Below are positions 41,647-48,862 of a stretch of DNA of 64,000 bases, piece after piece (the stretch's first letter is position 1; each line of letters opens with the position of its first letter). Origin of the DNA: a virus; the IMG/VR virus record IMGVR_UViG_3300033149_003115, positions 1 through 64,000 of that record; one strand, given 5' to 3'. The notes beneath the pieces were generated by a model. The model did not search any database. It saw only the letters and a list, made by a program, of their open reading frames with translations, and was not told the DNA's origin. The position numbers and the translations under genes are program-made.

Positions 41647-41692
41647 CCTGAGCAATGATATCACATCTAGAAAATCAGAAAAGACCTGGAAT

Positions 41693-41714
41693 GATGTTAT
41701 AAATTTATAACATC
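41693..41714. terminator. 22-bp perfect palindrome plus T-rich tract
   Basis: GATGTTATAAA and TTTATAACATC form a perfect 11-bp inverted repeat followed by TTTTATTTTTATAG. Looks like a transcription terminator closing the 33-41 kb cluster, or an operator for the next gene, whose TTAAATA-like box follows. Confidence 0.5.
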
Positions 41715-41775
41715 TTTTATTTTTATAGAATCATTATAGCTTAAATACCAGATAAGATAAATAAAGAAGGACTGA

Positions 41776-42255
41776 ATGGAGAAGAACAAGATGAGACTCT
41801 CATTAGATGATTTTGTATTCTATTTCTGCTCTATTGCTCTGTTGATAACAACCACTGTTATCATCCCACTCTCTGTATTCACAACTCAATACACCATCAC
41901 AACCATAGAATACTACGAGATATACAGGGTAACATGTCCATTTGGAGTATGGCATATATCTAGTGAAGGTACAGCTCTTTTCTTTTTAACCTCTTTTAGT
42001 ATTGATATGAGGGAGTCTTATGTGATCAAGTATTTTGATGAGAACAGACACCTCAAGACATCTATCCTTGATTCTAGAGAAGCTGATATAGTCATAGACG
42101 GAACTTTCAGATTAGAGAGGGTAACTACAACTCAATATTATAACCTTCTATTTTTATTCCCTGATATCCTAACACACGAGGTTAAGTGGATCATCCATTT
42201 ACCTTACTTACCTAAAGTTAATAACACCATGACTGAGGATTGGATATATCCATAA
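41776..42255 (+). CDS. Membrane-anchored protein, 159 aa
   Basis: One transmembrane helix (about 14-38) then a beta-rich domain. AAGGACTGA precedes ATG. Possibly externally exposed; no family recognised. Confidence 0.5.
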   Translation: MEKNKMRLSLDDFVFYFCSIALLITTTVIIPLSVFTTQYTITTIEYYEIYRVTCPFGVWHISSEGTALFFLTSFSIDMRESYVIKYFDENRHLKTSILDSREADIVIDGTFRLERVTTTQYYNLLFLFPDILTHEVKWIIHLPYLPKVNNTMTEDWIYP

Positions 42256-42283
42256 ATATTTAGAATATGAGGAGGAGTAGAAC

Positions 42284-43069
42284 CTGAATAGAGAAGATAA
42301 GAAAATAGACAATATCCTCTTAGTGAAGACTAAGAAGCTAAGACCACACCCTATAAACCTGGACATATACTCAGATCAAGAAGATCTGGCTCTGGACGAG
42401 GACATCAAAAGATCTGGTATTAGAGAGCCTCTGATTATTAATAGCAAATACGAGATCCTCAATGGAGTGAGGAGGTTCAATAGAGCTCTTAAGTATGGTA
42501 TTGAAGAGGTCCCAGCTATTGTGAAAGACTACCAGGATGAGGAACTAGCAATAGTGATGGGTAACAAGTATAGACAAAAGACACCCAGGGAGATCTATTT
42601 AGAATCTAAGATCCTGGAGAAGAGGTTTAAGGATACTGTCAAGGTTGGAAGACCCCCTAGGGGAGAGGACTATGAAAGAGGGAAGACACTAGCTGACAAA
42701 GTATCTAATGAGCTGGGGATATCCAGAGGTAAGCTATACCAAATAAAGAAAGTGTATGACAATCAAGAGAAAATACCAAAGATAGTGGAAGCTCTGGAAA
42801 ATGGCACCATATCTGTGAGCAAAGCAGCTCAAGCTGCTACCCTGGTCCTTGAGGATGGGTTACCAGAAACTAAGGTACTAAGGAAAGCTCTCAAGTCAGA
42901 TATCACAATGCCTATACCCAAGAAATCATCCAGAGGAAAGGCTAGGAAGAGAGACTACATAGTCAAGTGTCCAGTGTGTAATGCTGTGATCATAGCTGAT
43001 AAGAAGGTTAACCTCAAGACCATTGAGCAAGCTAGGATAGAAAGTAGGTTAAAGAAGAGAGGTAGCTGA
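42284..43069 (+). CDS. ParB-like protein with C-terminal Cys pair
   Basis: RPHPINLDI, EDIKRSGIREPLII and LNGVRRFNRALKYGIEEVPAIV form a ParB/Srx domain, followed by an HTH region (SNELGISRGKLYQIKKVY, GTISVSKAAQAA) and CPVC. GGAGGAG (42271-42277) is 6 nt from an in-frame CTG at 42284, while the first normal start, GTG 42323, is 45 nt away and would cut off a predicted strand; I take CTG. Likely partition or transcription factor. Confidence 0.65.
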   Translation: MNREDKKIDNILLVKTKKLRPHPINLDIYSDQEDLALDEDIKRSGIREPLIINSKYEILNGVRRFNRALKYGIEEVPAIVKDYQDEELAIVMGNKYRQKTPREIYLESKILEKRFKDTVKVGRPPRGEDYERGKTLADKVSNELGISRGKLYQIKKVYDNQEKIPKIVEALENGTISVSKAAQAATLVLEDGLPETKVLRKALKSDITMPIPKKSSRGKARKRDYIVKCPVCNAVIIADKKVNLKTIEQARIESRLKKRGS

Positions 43070-43071
43070 TA

Positions 43072-43326
43072 ATGCCTAAAGAGATTGTACATTTTCCTAA
43101 GACCGAGAACTTTAAAGATGGTCAGATGTTTTTTCTAATAGGAGTAAAGAGAAGGAAAGGATGGTATGCTCTATTAAGTGTCTTTGAGAAAAGAGCTCTT
43201 AAATATTCAGAGGTTTTAAGAGATCATCTTGAGGAGTGTTTACTTCAGCTATGGAAAGACACTGGTATAGATTTCAAGCCTAGACCTAAACCTAAGCAGT
43301 CTGAGTATGTAGTTACCAGCCAATAG
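43072..43326 (+). CDS. Unknown basic protein, 84 aa
   Basis: Starts three bases after the ParB-like gene. Lys-rich with a Pro/Lys tail (KPRPKPKQ). No motif. Confidence 0.5.
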   Translation: MPKEIVHFPKTENFKDGQMFFLIGVKRRKGWYALLSVFEKRALKYSEVLRDHLEECLLQLWKDTGIDFKPRPKPKQSEYVVTSQ

Positions 43327-43365
43327 TATGTTCAACAGGGTTTTAGAATATCTTTTCTTTCTATA

Positions 43366-43402
43366 GCCTATATAAACTACCTAAGCTTCAACTGTATAAA
43401 AA
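43366..43402 (+). promoter_or_regulatory. Candidate TATA boxes upstream of 43440
   Basis: TATATAA at 43369-43375 and TATAAAAA at 43395-43402 in a 113-nt gap after a T-rich stretch (TTTTCTTTCTATAG). The second lies about 38 nt before the TTG start, a fitting distance for an archaeal promoter with a short leader. Confidence 0.45.
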
Positions 43403-43439
43403 CTAAGAATAGTATTTTATGTGATAGAAGTGATCAAAA

Positions 43440-43736
43440 TTGGAATATAGAGAGGTAATAGAGAACTCTATTAAGCAAATAATATCTCAGTGTATAGAGG
43501 AAGTTAAAGAGTCTAAGTCAGAGGAGAAGAACAAGGAGATCCTCAGGAAATATGAGAGAGTCATCAGTGAGCTGATAGACGATCTACTAGATCACGAGAC
43601 CAATGGTAGAAGAAGGTGGAGACTAGAACCACATGATATCTCTGAGATCGTCCTGGACACTGAGGATCTGGACATGGAAACCCTGGACAAGATATTACAG
43701 CAGCTTTTAGATGAGATCAGCAAGTGGGATTTCTAG
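43440..43736 (+). CDS. Unknown acidic helical protein, 98 aa
   Basis: TTG start after GAAGTGA. Predicted all-helical, acidic, coiled-coil-like (EVKESKSEEKNKEILRKYE). No family. Confidence 0.5.
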   Translation: MEYREVIENSIKQIISQCIEEVKESKSEEKNKEILRKYERVISELIDDLLDHETNGRRRWRLEPHDISEIVLDTEDLDMETLDKILQQLLDEISKWDF

Positions 43737-43767
43737 CTATCCTGTCCTGCTTATGTTTTATCCTCTC

Positions 43768-43825
43768 TTATCTTAAGATAAAATATAAGTAACCGTATTG
43801 TATCCTATACAATAGGGATCCCTAT
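43768..43825. promoter_or_regulatory. Cluster of three palindromes before 43824
   Basis: TTATCTTAAGATAA (43768-43781), TATTGTAT-CCT-ATACAATA (43796-43814) and ATAGGGATCCCTAT (43812-43825) follow one another and the last overlaps the next ATG. An AAATATAA box lies between. Candidate operator/promoter or replication control site. Confidence 0.5.
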
Positions 43826-44147
43826 GAGCACAGAGACTGATATATTACGTATAGTAGAACGACTAGCCAGGGTAGAGACATTAGTCACTGAGATCAAAGG
43901 AGATGTTAATGATCTCAAGAATAGAAAGGATCTCCAGGAGCTCAAGCAGAGCTACAAAGCTTTTAGAAAAGACTTCTATGAGTGGGAAAGAAAGGTTGAA
44001 CAGAAGCTGGATGCTATCCATGCTTGTAATAATAATAATAATGGAATAAACAGGAGAGACAGAGTGGCTATTTATGTTGCACTAATATCATCCGTAGCCC
44101 TGGTGATCTCTAAGTTCATAGAGATATTTCCTCTTCTCTTGGGGTAA
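43824..44147 (+). CDS. Coiled-coil protein with C-terminal membrane helix (XhlA-like)
   Basis: Long coiled coil (residues 5-65), a run of five Asn from an AAT repeat, then a transmembrane helix (VAIYVALISSVALVISKFI). This is the layout of XhlA/haemolysin-type phage membrane proteins. A lysis or tethering role is only inferred. Confidence 0.55.
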   Translation: MSTETDILRIVERLARVETLVTEIKGDVNDLKNRKDLQELKQSYKAFRKDFYEWERKVEQKLDAIHACNNNNNGINRRDRVAIYVALISSVALVISKFIEIFPLLLG

Positions 44148-44170
44148 ATTAGTACAAAATTATACTAATT
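44147..44170. promoter_or_regulatory. 24-bp near-palindrome, copy 2 (inverted)
   Basis: AATTAGTACAAAATTA followed by TACTAATT; its reverse complement matches 12867-12890 at 22 of 24 positions. Located just after a gene end and 22 nt before the next start. Confidence 0.45.
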
Positions 44171-44192
44171 CTTCTACTAAGGGAGTCTTGAG

Positions 44193-44318
44193 ATGCTTAG
44201 TCTGGTGTTGGTAGTTTTAGGTATTCTAATTATTCAAACAATGTCCCAGAGGGATATATATGACTCAGAAGGAGAAAGAGAGAGGAAGAACTACCCATAT
44301 GTCTATAGAAGAGGTTGA
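44193..44318 (+). CDS. Small membrane peptide, 41 aa
   Basis: Hydrophobic N-terminal helix (LSLVLVVLGILII) followed by a charged tail. Overlaps the next gene by 59 nt. GGGAG precedes ATG. Confidence 0.4.
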   Translation: MLSLVLVVLGILIIQTMSQRDIYDSEGERERKNYPYVYRRG

Positions 44319-44592
44319 GAGGTATCTCTTCTTAGCTGAGAACTACTATAAGACCCACTATCTTGAACACATGTCTCATCACCTCTCATCAGAGCAAAAG
44401 ATGACCATAGCTAAGAGAATAAGTGATCTAACTCTAAGGAGCCCTATATGGCTGGATCATAACAAAGACTATAGAGATCAGTTCCCTGAGGTGTCTCCTT
44501 ATGTTAGTGATGGAGTACCATTATCTGGACTGTACCTGGTAGGAATACTAAAAGGGATAATAGAGGAAAGATATAGAGTCCCTCGATCATGA
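44260..44592 (+). CDS. Unknown protein, 110 aa
   Basis: GAGGGA 6 nt before ATG 44260. Helical, His-rich middle (HYLEHMSHHL). ATGA overlap with the downstream methyltransferase. Confidence 0.5.
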   Translation: MTQKEKERGRTTHMSIEEVERYLFLAENYYKTHYLEHMSHHLSSEQKMTIAKRISDLTLRSPIWLDHNKDYRDQFPEVSPYVSDGVPLSGLYLVGILKGIIEERYRVPRS

Positions 44593-45233
44593 TATCTTAT
44601 TATAGTTCTAGTCTAGGAGTGATTACCTTGTTGTCTGTCCTACTAAAAGAGCAGTTTGATGCTCTAAGAGATATCCTGGAGTTCTACTTAGATCCTGGAT
44701 CTAAGATACTAGACATAACCTACGGACATGGTAAGCTATGGCAGTTCATAGGTAATGGAGTGTCCAACAAGTACCAAGTGATAAGTAATGATGTGGATCC
44801 AGGTTCTCCCTCTCAATACCACTACTCATTCCCTAGCTTACACAAGATACCTCATTCTCCCTATGATTGTGTTCTATATGATCCACCATACAAGTACAAC
44901 ACCTCATCCTTCATCCTATTCCAGAGATCCGATGATGACTGGAGACCGAATAAGACCAAGTGGAGCATAAGCTCCCAAGTACAATCAGCTAGAACACTAA
45001 ACAATGTGTTACCTCCCTTGCTAAAGGAGAATGGGTTACTAATAGTCAAGATCATGGACACCAGATATAGAGGGAAGCTAGTATTGAATCATAAGATCAT
45101 GTTAGATACCTTCTCTAACTTTACTATAGAGGACATCATAGTTTATATCAGGCTCTTAGTAGGGCTATTCAAGAATAAGAAGCACTCCCAGACAGCTCAT
45201 GGGTATTTCATGGTATTTAGAGTGAATAAATGA
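44589..45233 (+). CDS. DPPY-motif SAM-dependent methyltransferase-like protein
   Basis: KILDITYGHGKLW (motif I), SNDVDPG, and VLYDPPYKYN (motif IV) then LKENGLLIVKIMD. This is a Rossmann methyltransferase with an (N)DPPY site, so DNA or RNA base methylation is likely. Third base-methyltransferase candidate in the window, unrelated in its C-terminal tail to the other two. Confidence 0.68.
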   Translation: MISYYSSSLGVITLLSVLLKEQFDALRDILEFYLDPGSKILDITYGHGKLWQFIGNGVSNKYQVISNDVDPGSPSQYHYSFPSLHKIPHSPYDCVLYDPPYKYNTSSFILFQRSDDDWRPNKTKWSISSQVQSARTLNNVLPPLLKENGLLIVKIMDTRYRGKLVLNHKIMLDTFSNFTIEDIIVYIRLLVGLFKNKKHSQTAHGYFMVFRVNK

Positions 45234-45245
45234 TCTAGGAGAGAT

Positions 45246-45338
45246 ATGAAGTTGAGTACCCAATACAAAGAATATATTAATAAAAGAAGACATGAGGACC
45301 AGGATCAAAGAAGAGACCTTAGTGAGGTGATTAGATGA
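45246..45338 (+). CDS. Possible 30-aa charged peptide
   Basis: GGAGAG precedes ATG and the end overlaps the next ATG as ATGA. Very basic/acidic (NKRRHEDQDQRRDLSEV). Small but well placed for coupling. Confidence 0.35.
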   Translation: MKLSTQYKEYINKRRHEDQDQRRDLSEVIR

Positions 45339-45580
45339 TTATTCAACTCCCTCGATGTCCATCCAAGGCTCCTTGTCCCTTTAGAATATTCAGAGGTAAA
45401 GTGCCTTACTGTGGAGGGGTAGAATACCCTCATCTTAGGATATATTGTAAAGAGATACAGAACTACGTGATCCCCATAGTTCCTCAAGATGAAAACACAG
45501 GTATTTTACTTACAAATAAAGAGCTTCATCAAGATACCCTGACTTCTATAGAAGAAGAGGAGACAATAGATGACCAATAG
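45335..45580 (+). CDS. Cys-rich protein, 81 aa
   Basis: RCPSKAPCPFRIFRGKVPYCGG...YCKE near the N terminus suggests a metal site; acidic C-terminal tail. GAGGTGA precedes ATG. Confidence 0.5.
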   Translation: MIIQLPRCPSKAPCPFRIFRGKVPYCGGVEYPHLRIYCKEIQNYVIPIVPQDENTGILLTNKELHQDTLTSIEEEETIDDQ

Positions 45581-45800
45581 ATATAACAAGATAAAGAGAA
45601 TGTCCAGTGAGGAAGCTTACAAATATGGAATAGACAAGGGATTTGGAGATGCACTTGGAAGGTGTATAAGGTTTCTAAGGATGAGAGGCTTGGATAGTCT
45701 AGAGGATGATCTTAGAGAGTTTGTTCTGAGCAAAAGAGGGTATAAACACCATAAAAGAGAGATGAGGAATGAGAGTAGCAACAATGGTAGCACTGAGTAA
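45570..45800 (+). CDS. Unknown basic protein, 76 aa
   Basis: Helical, Arg/Lys-rich, no motif. Overlaps both neighbours. Codon use fits the element. Confidence 0.45.
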   Translation: MTNRYNKIKRMSSEEAYKYGIDKGFGDALGRCIRFLRMRGLDSLEDDLREFVLSKRGYKHHKREMRNESSNNGSTE

Positions 45801-45918
45801 CATATCCTTATGTACATTACTAGCTGTGGCTATTCTGGTCACTAAGAACCCCTGGTGTCTGTTAGGTCTATGCTTCTTGCTAGGAATGAAATATACAGAT
45901 GAGGATGATCAGGAATGA
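45769..45918 (+). CDS. Small membrane protein, 49 aa
   Basis: ATG preceded by GAGG, two hydrophobic segments (LSNISLCTLLAVAILV; WCLLGLCFLLGM) and an acidic end. ATGA overlap with the next gene. Confidence 0.5.
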   Translation: MRVATMVALSNISLCTLLAVAILVTKNPWCLLGLCFLLGMKYTDEDDQE

Positions 45919-46229
45919 GCTGGAAAGACAAAGCTAAGTCATTAGGAGAGTTACGTAGATCTCCATTGAGTGGTAGCTTGGGAGCTGATGCCAAGACCTT
46001 GAATACCAAGTGGATACCTATAGAGGAAATGGAGAGACTAGAGGAGGATCTTAGGAGAGCAAGGGAGATGCTCCAATATGCTGGCTCTAAGATCCTAGAT
46101 CTACAATACCGTGTGGACAGGATATCTTCTCTGGTAAAGAGCAATGATCACAAATGTTCCAAGCTAAGAGAGATACAGAGGATACTTAGACAAGCAGATC
46201 CTATACCTCTTAAGGATGTGAAACAATGA
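45915..46229 (+). CDS. Coiled-coil protein, 104 aa
   Basis: Contains TLNTKWIPIEEMERLEEDL, whose LNTKWI-x-[LI]-E core recurs in the 46754 gene, followed by a coiled coil. Probably a structural or regulatory adaptor. ATGA overlaps on both sides. Confidence 0.5.
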   Translation: MSWKDKAKSLGELRRSPLSGSLGADAKTLNTKWIPIEEMERLEEDLRRAREMLQYAGSKILDLQYRVDRISSLVKSNDHKCSKLREIQRILRQADPIPLKDVKQ

Positions 46230-46492
46230 AAGGAAGAGAGTTCTATAATCAAGCAATAGAGAAAGCTATAAGATGGAATCATGGGATGTTACCAGAAGCA
46301 AGAATACAGCTCACTTTCATCTGTAATGAGCTAAGAGGTAAAGTTGTCCTTGATGATGCTGAACTCCAACAAATAGCCAAAATAGTTGACTCTACTTGGT
46401 TGGATGAAAAAGACATAAAAGATAAAGTTGAAAAACTGAGGAAATTCTTCCATAAGATTCTTTGTGAGGAGACTTCTGAAGATGAGAATTAG
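46226..46492 (+). CDS. Unknown protein, 88 aa, atypical composition
   Basis: Helical protein without motif. Uses GAA and CAA more than neighbours and has few GATC/CTAG sites, marking the start of a compositionally different stretch. Confidence 0.5.
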   Translation: MKGREFYNQAIEKAIRWNHGMLPEARIQLTFICNELRGKVVLDDAELQQIAKIVDSTWLDEKDIKDKVEKLRKFFHKILCEETSEDEN

Positions 46493-46757
46493 CAAAGAAG
46501 AATTTGTGAAACGATTTGGAGAACCAGTAAATTTTCCACATGATGAATGGCAAATAATAGAAGTAACTGGAGAAGAGATTTATGAATGGGTAACTGATCT
46601 AGGCATTGTTCTTGTTGATGAGGCTGAGCTACTCCAGAAACTAGTGAATACCAGTGTAATGCAGAAAAAGACTCAAGATGTTGAGGAAAGAATGTATTGG
46701 CAAGGACAATCCGATATTCTGAAAAGGATTCTTGGAGAGGAGGTTGGTAAGGGTTGA
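46482..46757 (+). CDS. Unknown protein, 91 aa, atypical composition
   Basis: ATG 46482 has GAGGAG 10 nt upstream; earlier in-frame codons are rejected. Mixed alpha/beta, no family. Ends in a TTGA overlap. Confidence 0.5.
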   Translation: MRISKEEFVKRFGEPVNFPHDEWQIIEVTGEEIYEWVTDLGIVLVDEAELLQKLVNTSVMQKKTQDVEERMYWQGQSDILKRILGEEVGKG

Positions 46758-47113
46758 GCTTGGAGAGCAAAGCAAAAACACTTAATGAGATCTATGGTAA
46801 AGCTGTTGAGCTGTACGGTGAGCGTTATAGTAAGCTAATTTCGAGTAAAGAGCTTGATGAGAAATTAAACACTAAGTGGATTAGGCTTGAAGATTGCCAA
46901 AAAACGGTTAGTGCTTATGAAGAGCAAGTGTTTAAGCTTGCAGTTGAAAAAGCTGAGTTGAAGAAGTGTCTCGAAAAGCTGCCACAGACCATAGACGATG
47001 TTGCGAAGAGGATCCGACAGAAACTGGACTTGACTCGCTCTAGTGGGGTGGCTGTTTTTGATGTGGCTGTTTCCATGTTGAAAGACGAGTTAAACAAGGA
47101 GACAAAACCATGA
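46754..47113 (+). CDS. Coiled-coil protein, 119 aa, atypical composition
   Basis: TTG start. LNTKWIRLEDCQK relates it to the 45915 gene, then a coiled coil. Its codons include many CpG-containing ones (TCG, CGA, GCG, CTCGAA) that are rare elsewhere, which points to recent acquisition from another genome. Confidence 0.5.
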   Translation: MSLESKAKTLNEIYGKAVELYGERYSKLISSKELDEKLNTKWIRLEDCQKTVSAYEEQVFKLAVEKAELKKCLEKLPQTIDDVAKRIRQKLDLTRSSGVAVFDVAVSMLKDELNKETKP

Positions 47114-47187
47114 GAATTAGCTGGTAATCTATCCTTATAATGATTACACTCCAGTTCTCCAGCTCTCAAGATAAGAAGGGATCTCTG

Positions 47188-47805
47188 ATGGAGAGTGTGT
47201 GTCCCAGATGTGGTAAACCATTTAATGACTATTTACACTTGAAGTCTAAAGAGGATATCTATCTATGTAACACATGTGGGTTATTCTACTATAAAGATAA
47301 CAAGTGGAACATGGTGAAGTACCCTTGTCCAAAGTGTAAATCCAACTATAAGGAACCTTACAAGACAGAGGGTACATGGGTGTATTGTAAATGTGAAATA
47401 CATGGTGAGTGGAAAGTATCCTTCCTCAGATCCTTCAAGTTTAGGAGACTATGTAGCATAGCTGCTAGTAAGCCTAACAAAGACTCCAGGTATTATACCC
47501 CACCAGAGGTCAGAGCTAAGAAAATACTTGATAGTATGGGACTAAGGGAGAACATCGATTATTATCATAACAAGAGGATCAGGGTGGGGAAGGGGAGATA
47601 CTATTATCCAGACTTTATAGTATTTGATAAGATAGTGTTTGGGGTAGATCCCTCCATATGGCATACCATGTGGAATAGAGACGATAATGCCAAGATCACT
47701 TATCTAAAGAAGCTAGGGTATGAGTATGTCTCACTATCAGACAAGAATGAGAGAGAGTGGGAGAGGATCATTTCTAGATCCTTGAAGTCTCTAAGGGATG
47801 AGTGA
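47188..47805 (+). CDS. Zinc-ribbon protein with EDxHD/Vsr-like endonuclease domain
   Basis: Three N-terminal CxxC-type pairs (CPRCGKPF, LCNTCG, CPKCKS) precede a nuclease-like domain: TPPEVRAKKIL (Glu), YYYPDF (Asp), GVDPSIWH (D-x3-H) and NRDDNAK (Asp), then YLKKLGYEYVSLSD. That order fits the EDxHD/Vsr branch of PD-(D/E)XK-like homing or repair nucleases. ATG 47188 has GAAGGGA upstream. A free-standing homing endonuclease is a likely role. Confidence 0.62.
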   Translation: MESVCPRCGKPFNDYLHLKSKEDIYLCNTCGLFYYKDNKWNMVKYPCPKCKSNYKEPYKTEGTWVYCKCEIHGEWKVSFLRSFKFRRLCSIAASKPNKDSRYYTPPEVRAKKILDSMGLRENIDYYHNKRIRVGKGRYYYPDFIVFDKIVFGVDPSIWHTMWNRDDNAKITYLKKLGYEYVSLSDKNEREWERIISRSLKSLRDE

Positions 47806-47814
47806 TGAAATAAC

Positions 47815-48045
47815 ATGAAGAGATGGGTGTTAGTTAAGACATTCCAGCTGGTTGTTGAGGATGTTGAGATATGTGGCTCTTTCCAGGAAGCTAAGGATCG
47901 GTTTGAGGTGTACACTGGGATGAGCTATGATAAATGCCAGATGTGGAAGACAAGTGATAAGTATGATAGCATGTGGGATTATGATCAATCCAAGATATTT
48001 GAGATAGATGTAGAAGATAGAGCCACTTTAGCTGATAGAAGATGA
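47815..48045 (+). CDS. Unknown protein, 76 aa
   Basis: Alpha/beta with aromatic and acidic residues; no motif. Starts 10 nt after the nuclease gene. Confidence 0.45.
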   Translation: MKRWVLVKTFQLVVEDVEICGSFQEAKDRFEVYTGMSYDKCQMWKTSDKYDSMWDYDQSKIFEIDVEDRATLADRR

Positions 48046-48076
48046 GATGGAGAAGTGAAAATCAGGAGATCCTAGA

Positions 48077-48331
48077 ATGAAAGGTGAGAATGGTAAGCAG
48101 GTTGATGTGGTTGTCGTAGGTACTGATAATCTTAGAGATTATCTAAGCCCAGAATGGATACGAGATTGTGTCATGTTCGATAGGAAACATAGCTCTCTGG
48201 TGATCTCTCCTCAGAGATGCCTAGAACACAGGGTCTCAGCTATAGACATAGCCCAGGATAAGTTTGCTTCTAGAACCATACTTCATTTCCGACTAGACTA
48301 TGATTTTAAAAGGGTTAAGAAGTCCTCTTGA
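48077..48331 (+). CDS. Unknown protein, 84 aa
   Basis: Begins with a beta strand (VDVVVVGTDN) then helices; not recognised. Possibly a small alpha/beta regulatory protein. Confidence 0.45.
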   Translation: MKGENGKQVDVVVVGTDNLRDYLSPEWIRDCVMFDRKHSSLVISPQRCLEHRVSAIDIAQDKFASRTILHFRLDYDFKRVKKSS

Positions 48332-48381
48332 TAGAGGGACATTGGGATACTTGAGAGATTACAAAGACTGGAGAGATCAAG

Positions 48382-48738
48382 ATGACTATGAGCCACCTTG
48401 CTGAGATGATCATCCAGTTTTACGATGATCCTGGCTCTTTCCATGACTGGCTTGAGATAATGCATAATGCAGGGGTGATCCAGAGCATAGAGATTGATGG
48501 TGACATAATAAGGATACATGGTCAGGTCAGCACATGTCTATGGAGGAAAGTTGATCCAGTCAACAACCTGGTGTGTCTAGCCCTTGCTCTCTTTGGTCCT
48601 TTCTGGGTATTCATGAGCGATAAAGACATTGCTTTTAAGAAAGTGAAACAATGGTGGAGAAGCCAGATCAAGAGGACATCCTCTGTAAAGAAGTCTAAGA
48701 AGCAGAGGACCTTGGAGAACTGGAGCAATACTTCTTAA
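48382..48738 (+). CDS. Unknown protein with one hydrophobic segment, 118 aa
   Basis: N-terminal helical domain, a hydrophobic stretch (VCLALALFGPFWVFM, about 64-78) and a very basic tail. Could be a membrane-associated nucleic-acid-binding protein. GGAGAG 6 nt upstream. Confidence 0.45.
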   Translation: MTMSHLAEMIIQFYDDPGSFHDWLEIMHNAGVIQSIEIDGDIIRIHGQVSTCLWRKVDPVNNLVCLALALFGPFWVFMSDKDIAFKKVKQWWRSQIKRTSSVKKSKKQRTLENWSNTS

Positions 48739-48775
48739 ATATAGAGATCAATCTTCAGATGTCCTCATCTGCTTA

Positions 48776-48862
48776 GTGTCTCTCCTAGAACATTTTGAAT
48801 ATCAAGAGATTATAGATCAAGATGTGAGTAATCATCGTAAAAGGAGGTATGAGGTGAATTGA
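48776..48862 (+). CDS. Possible 28-aa leader peptide
   Basis: GTG-started frame ending in a TTGA overlap with the AAA+ gene; the frame stays open and protein-like for 45 codons but lacks a good start and ribosome-binding site. The AAGGAGG of the next gene lies inside it. Confidence 0.28.
   Translation: MSLLEHFEYQEIIDQDVSNHRKRRYEVN

Noticed and set aside
43996-44043. AAT microsatellite as a regulatory repeat
   Set aside because: It is in frame inside the 43824 gene and simply encodes a run of Asn linking the coiled coil to the membrane helix.
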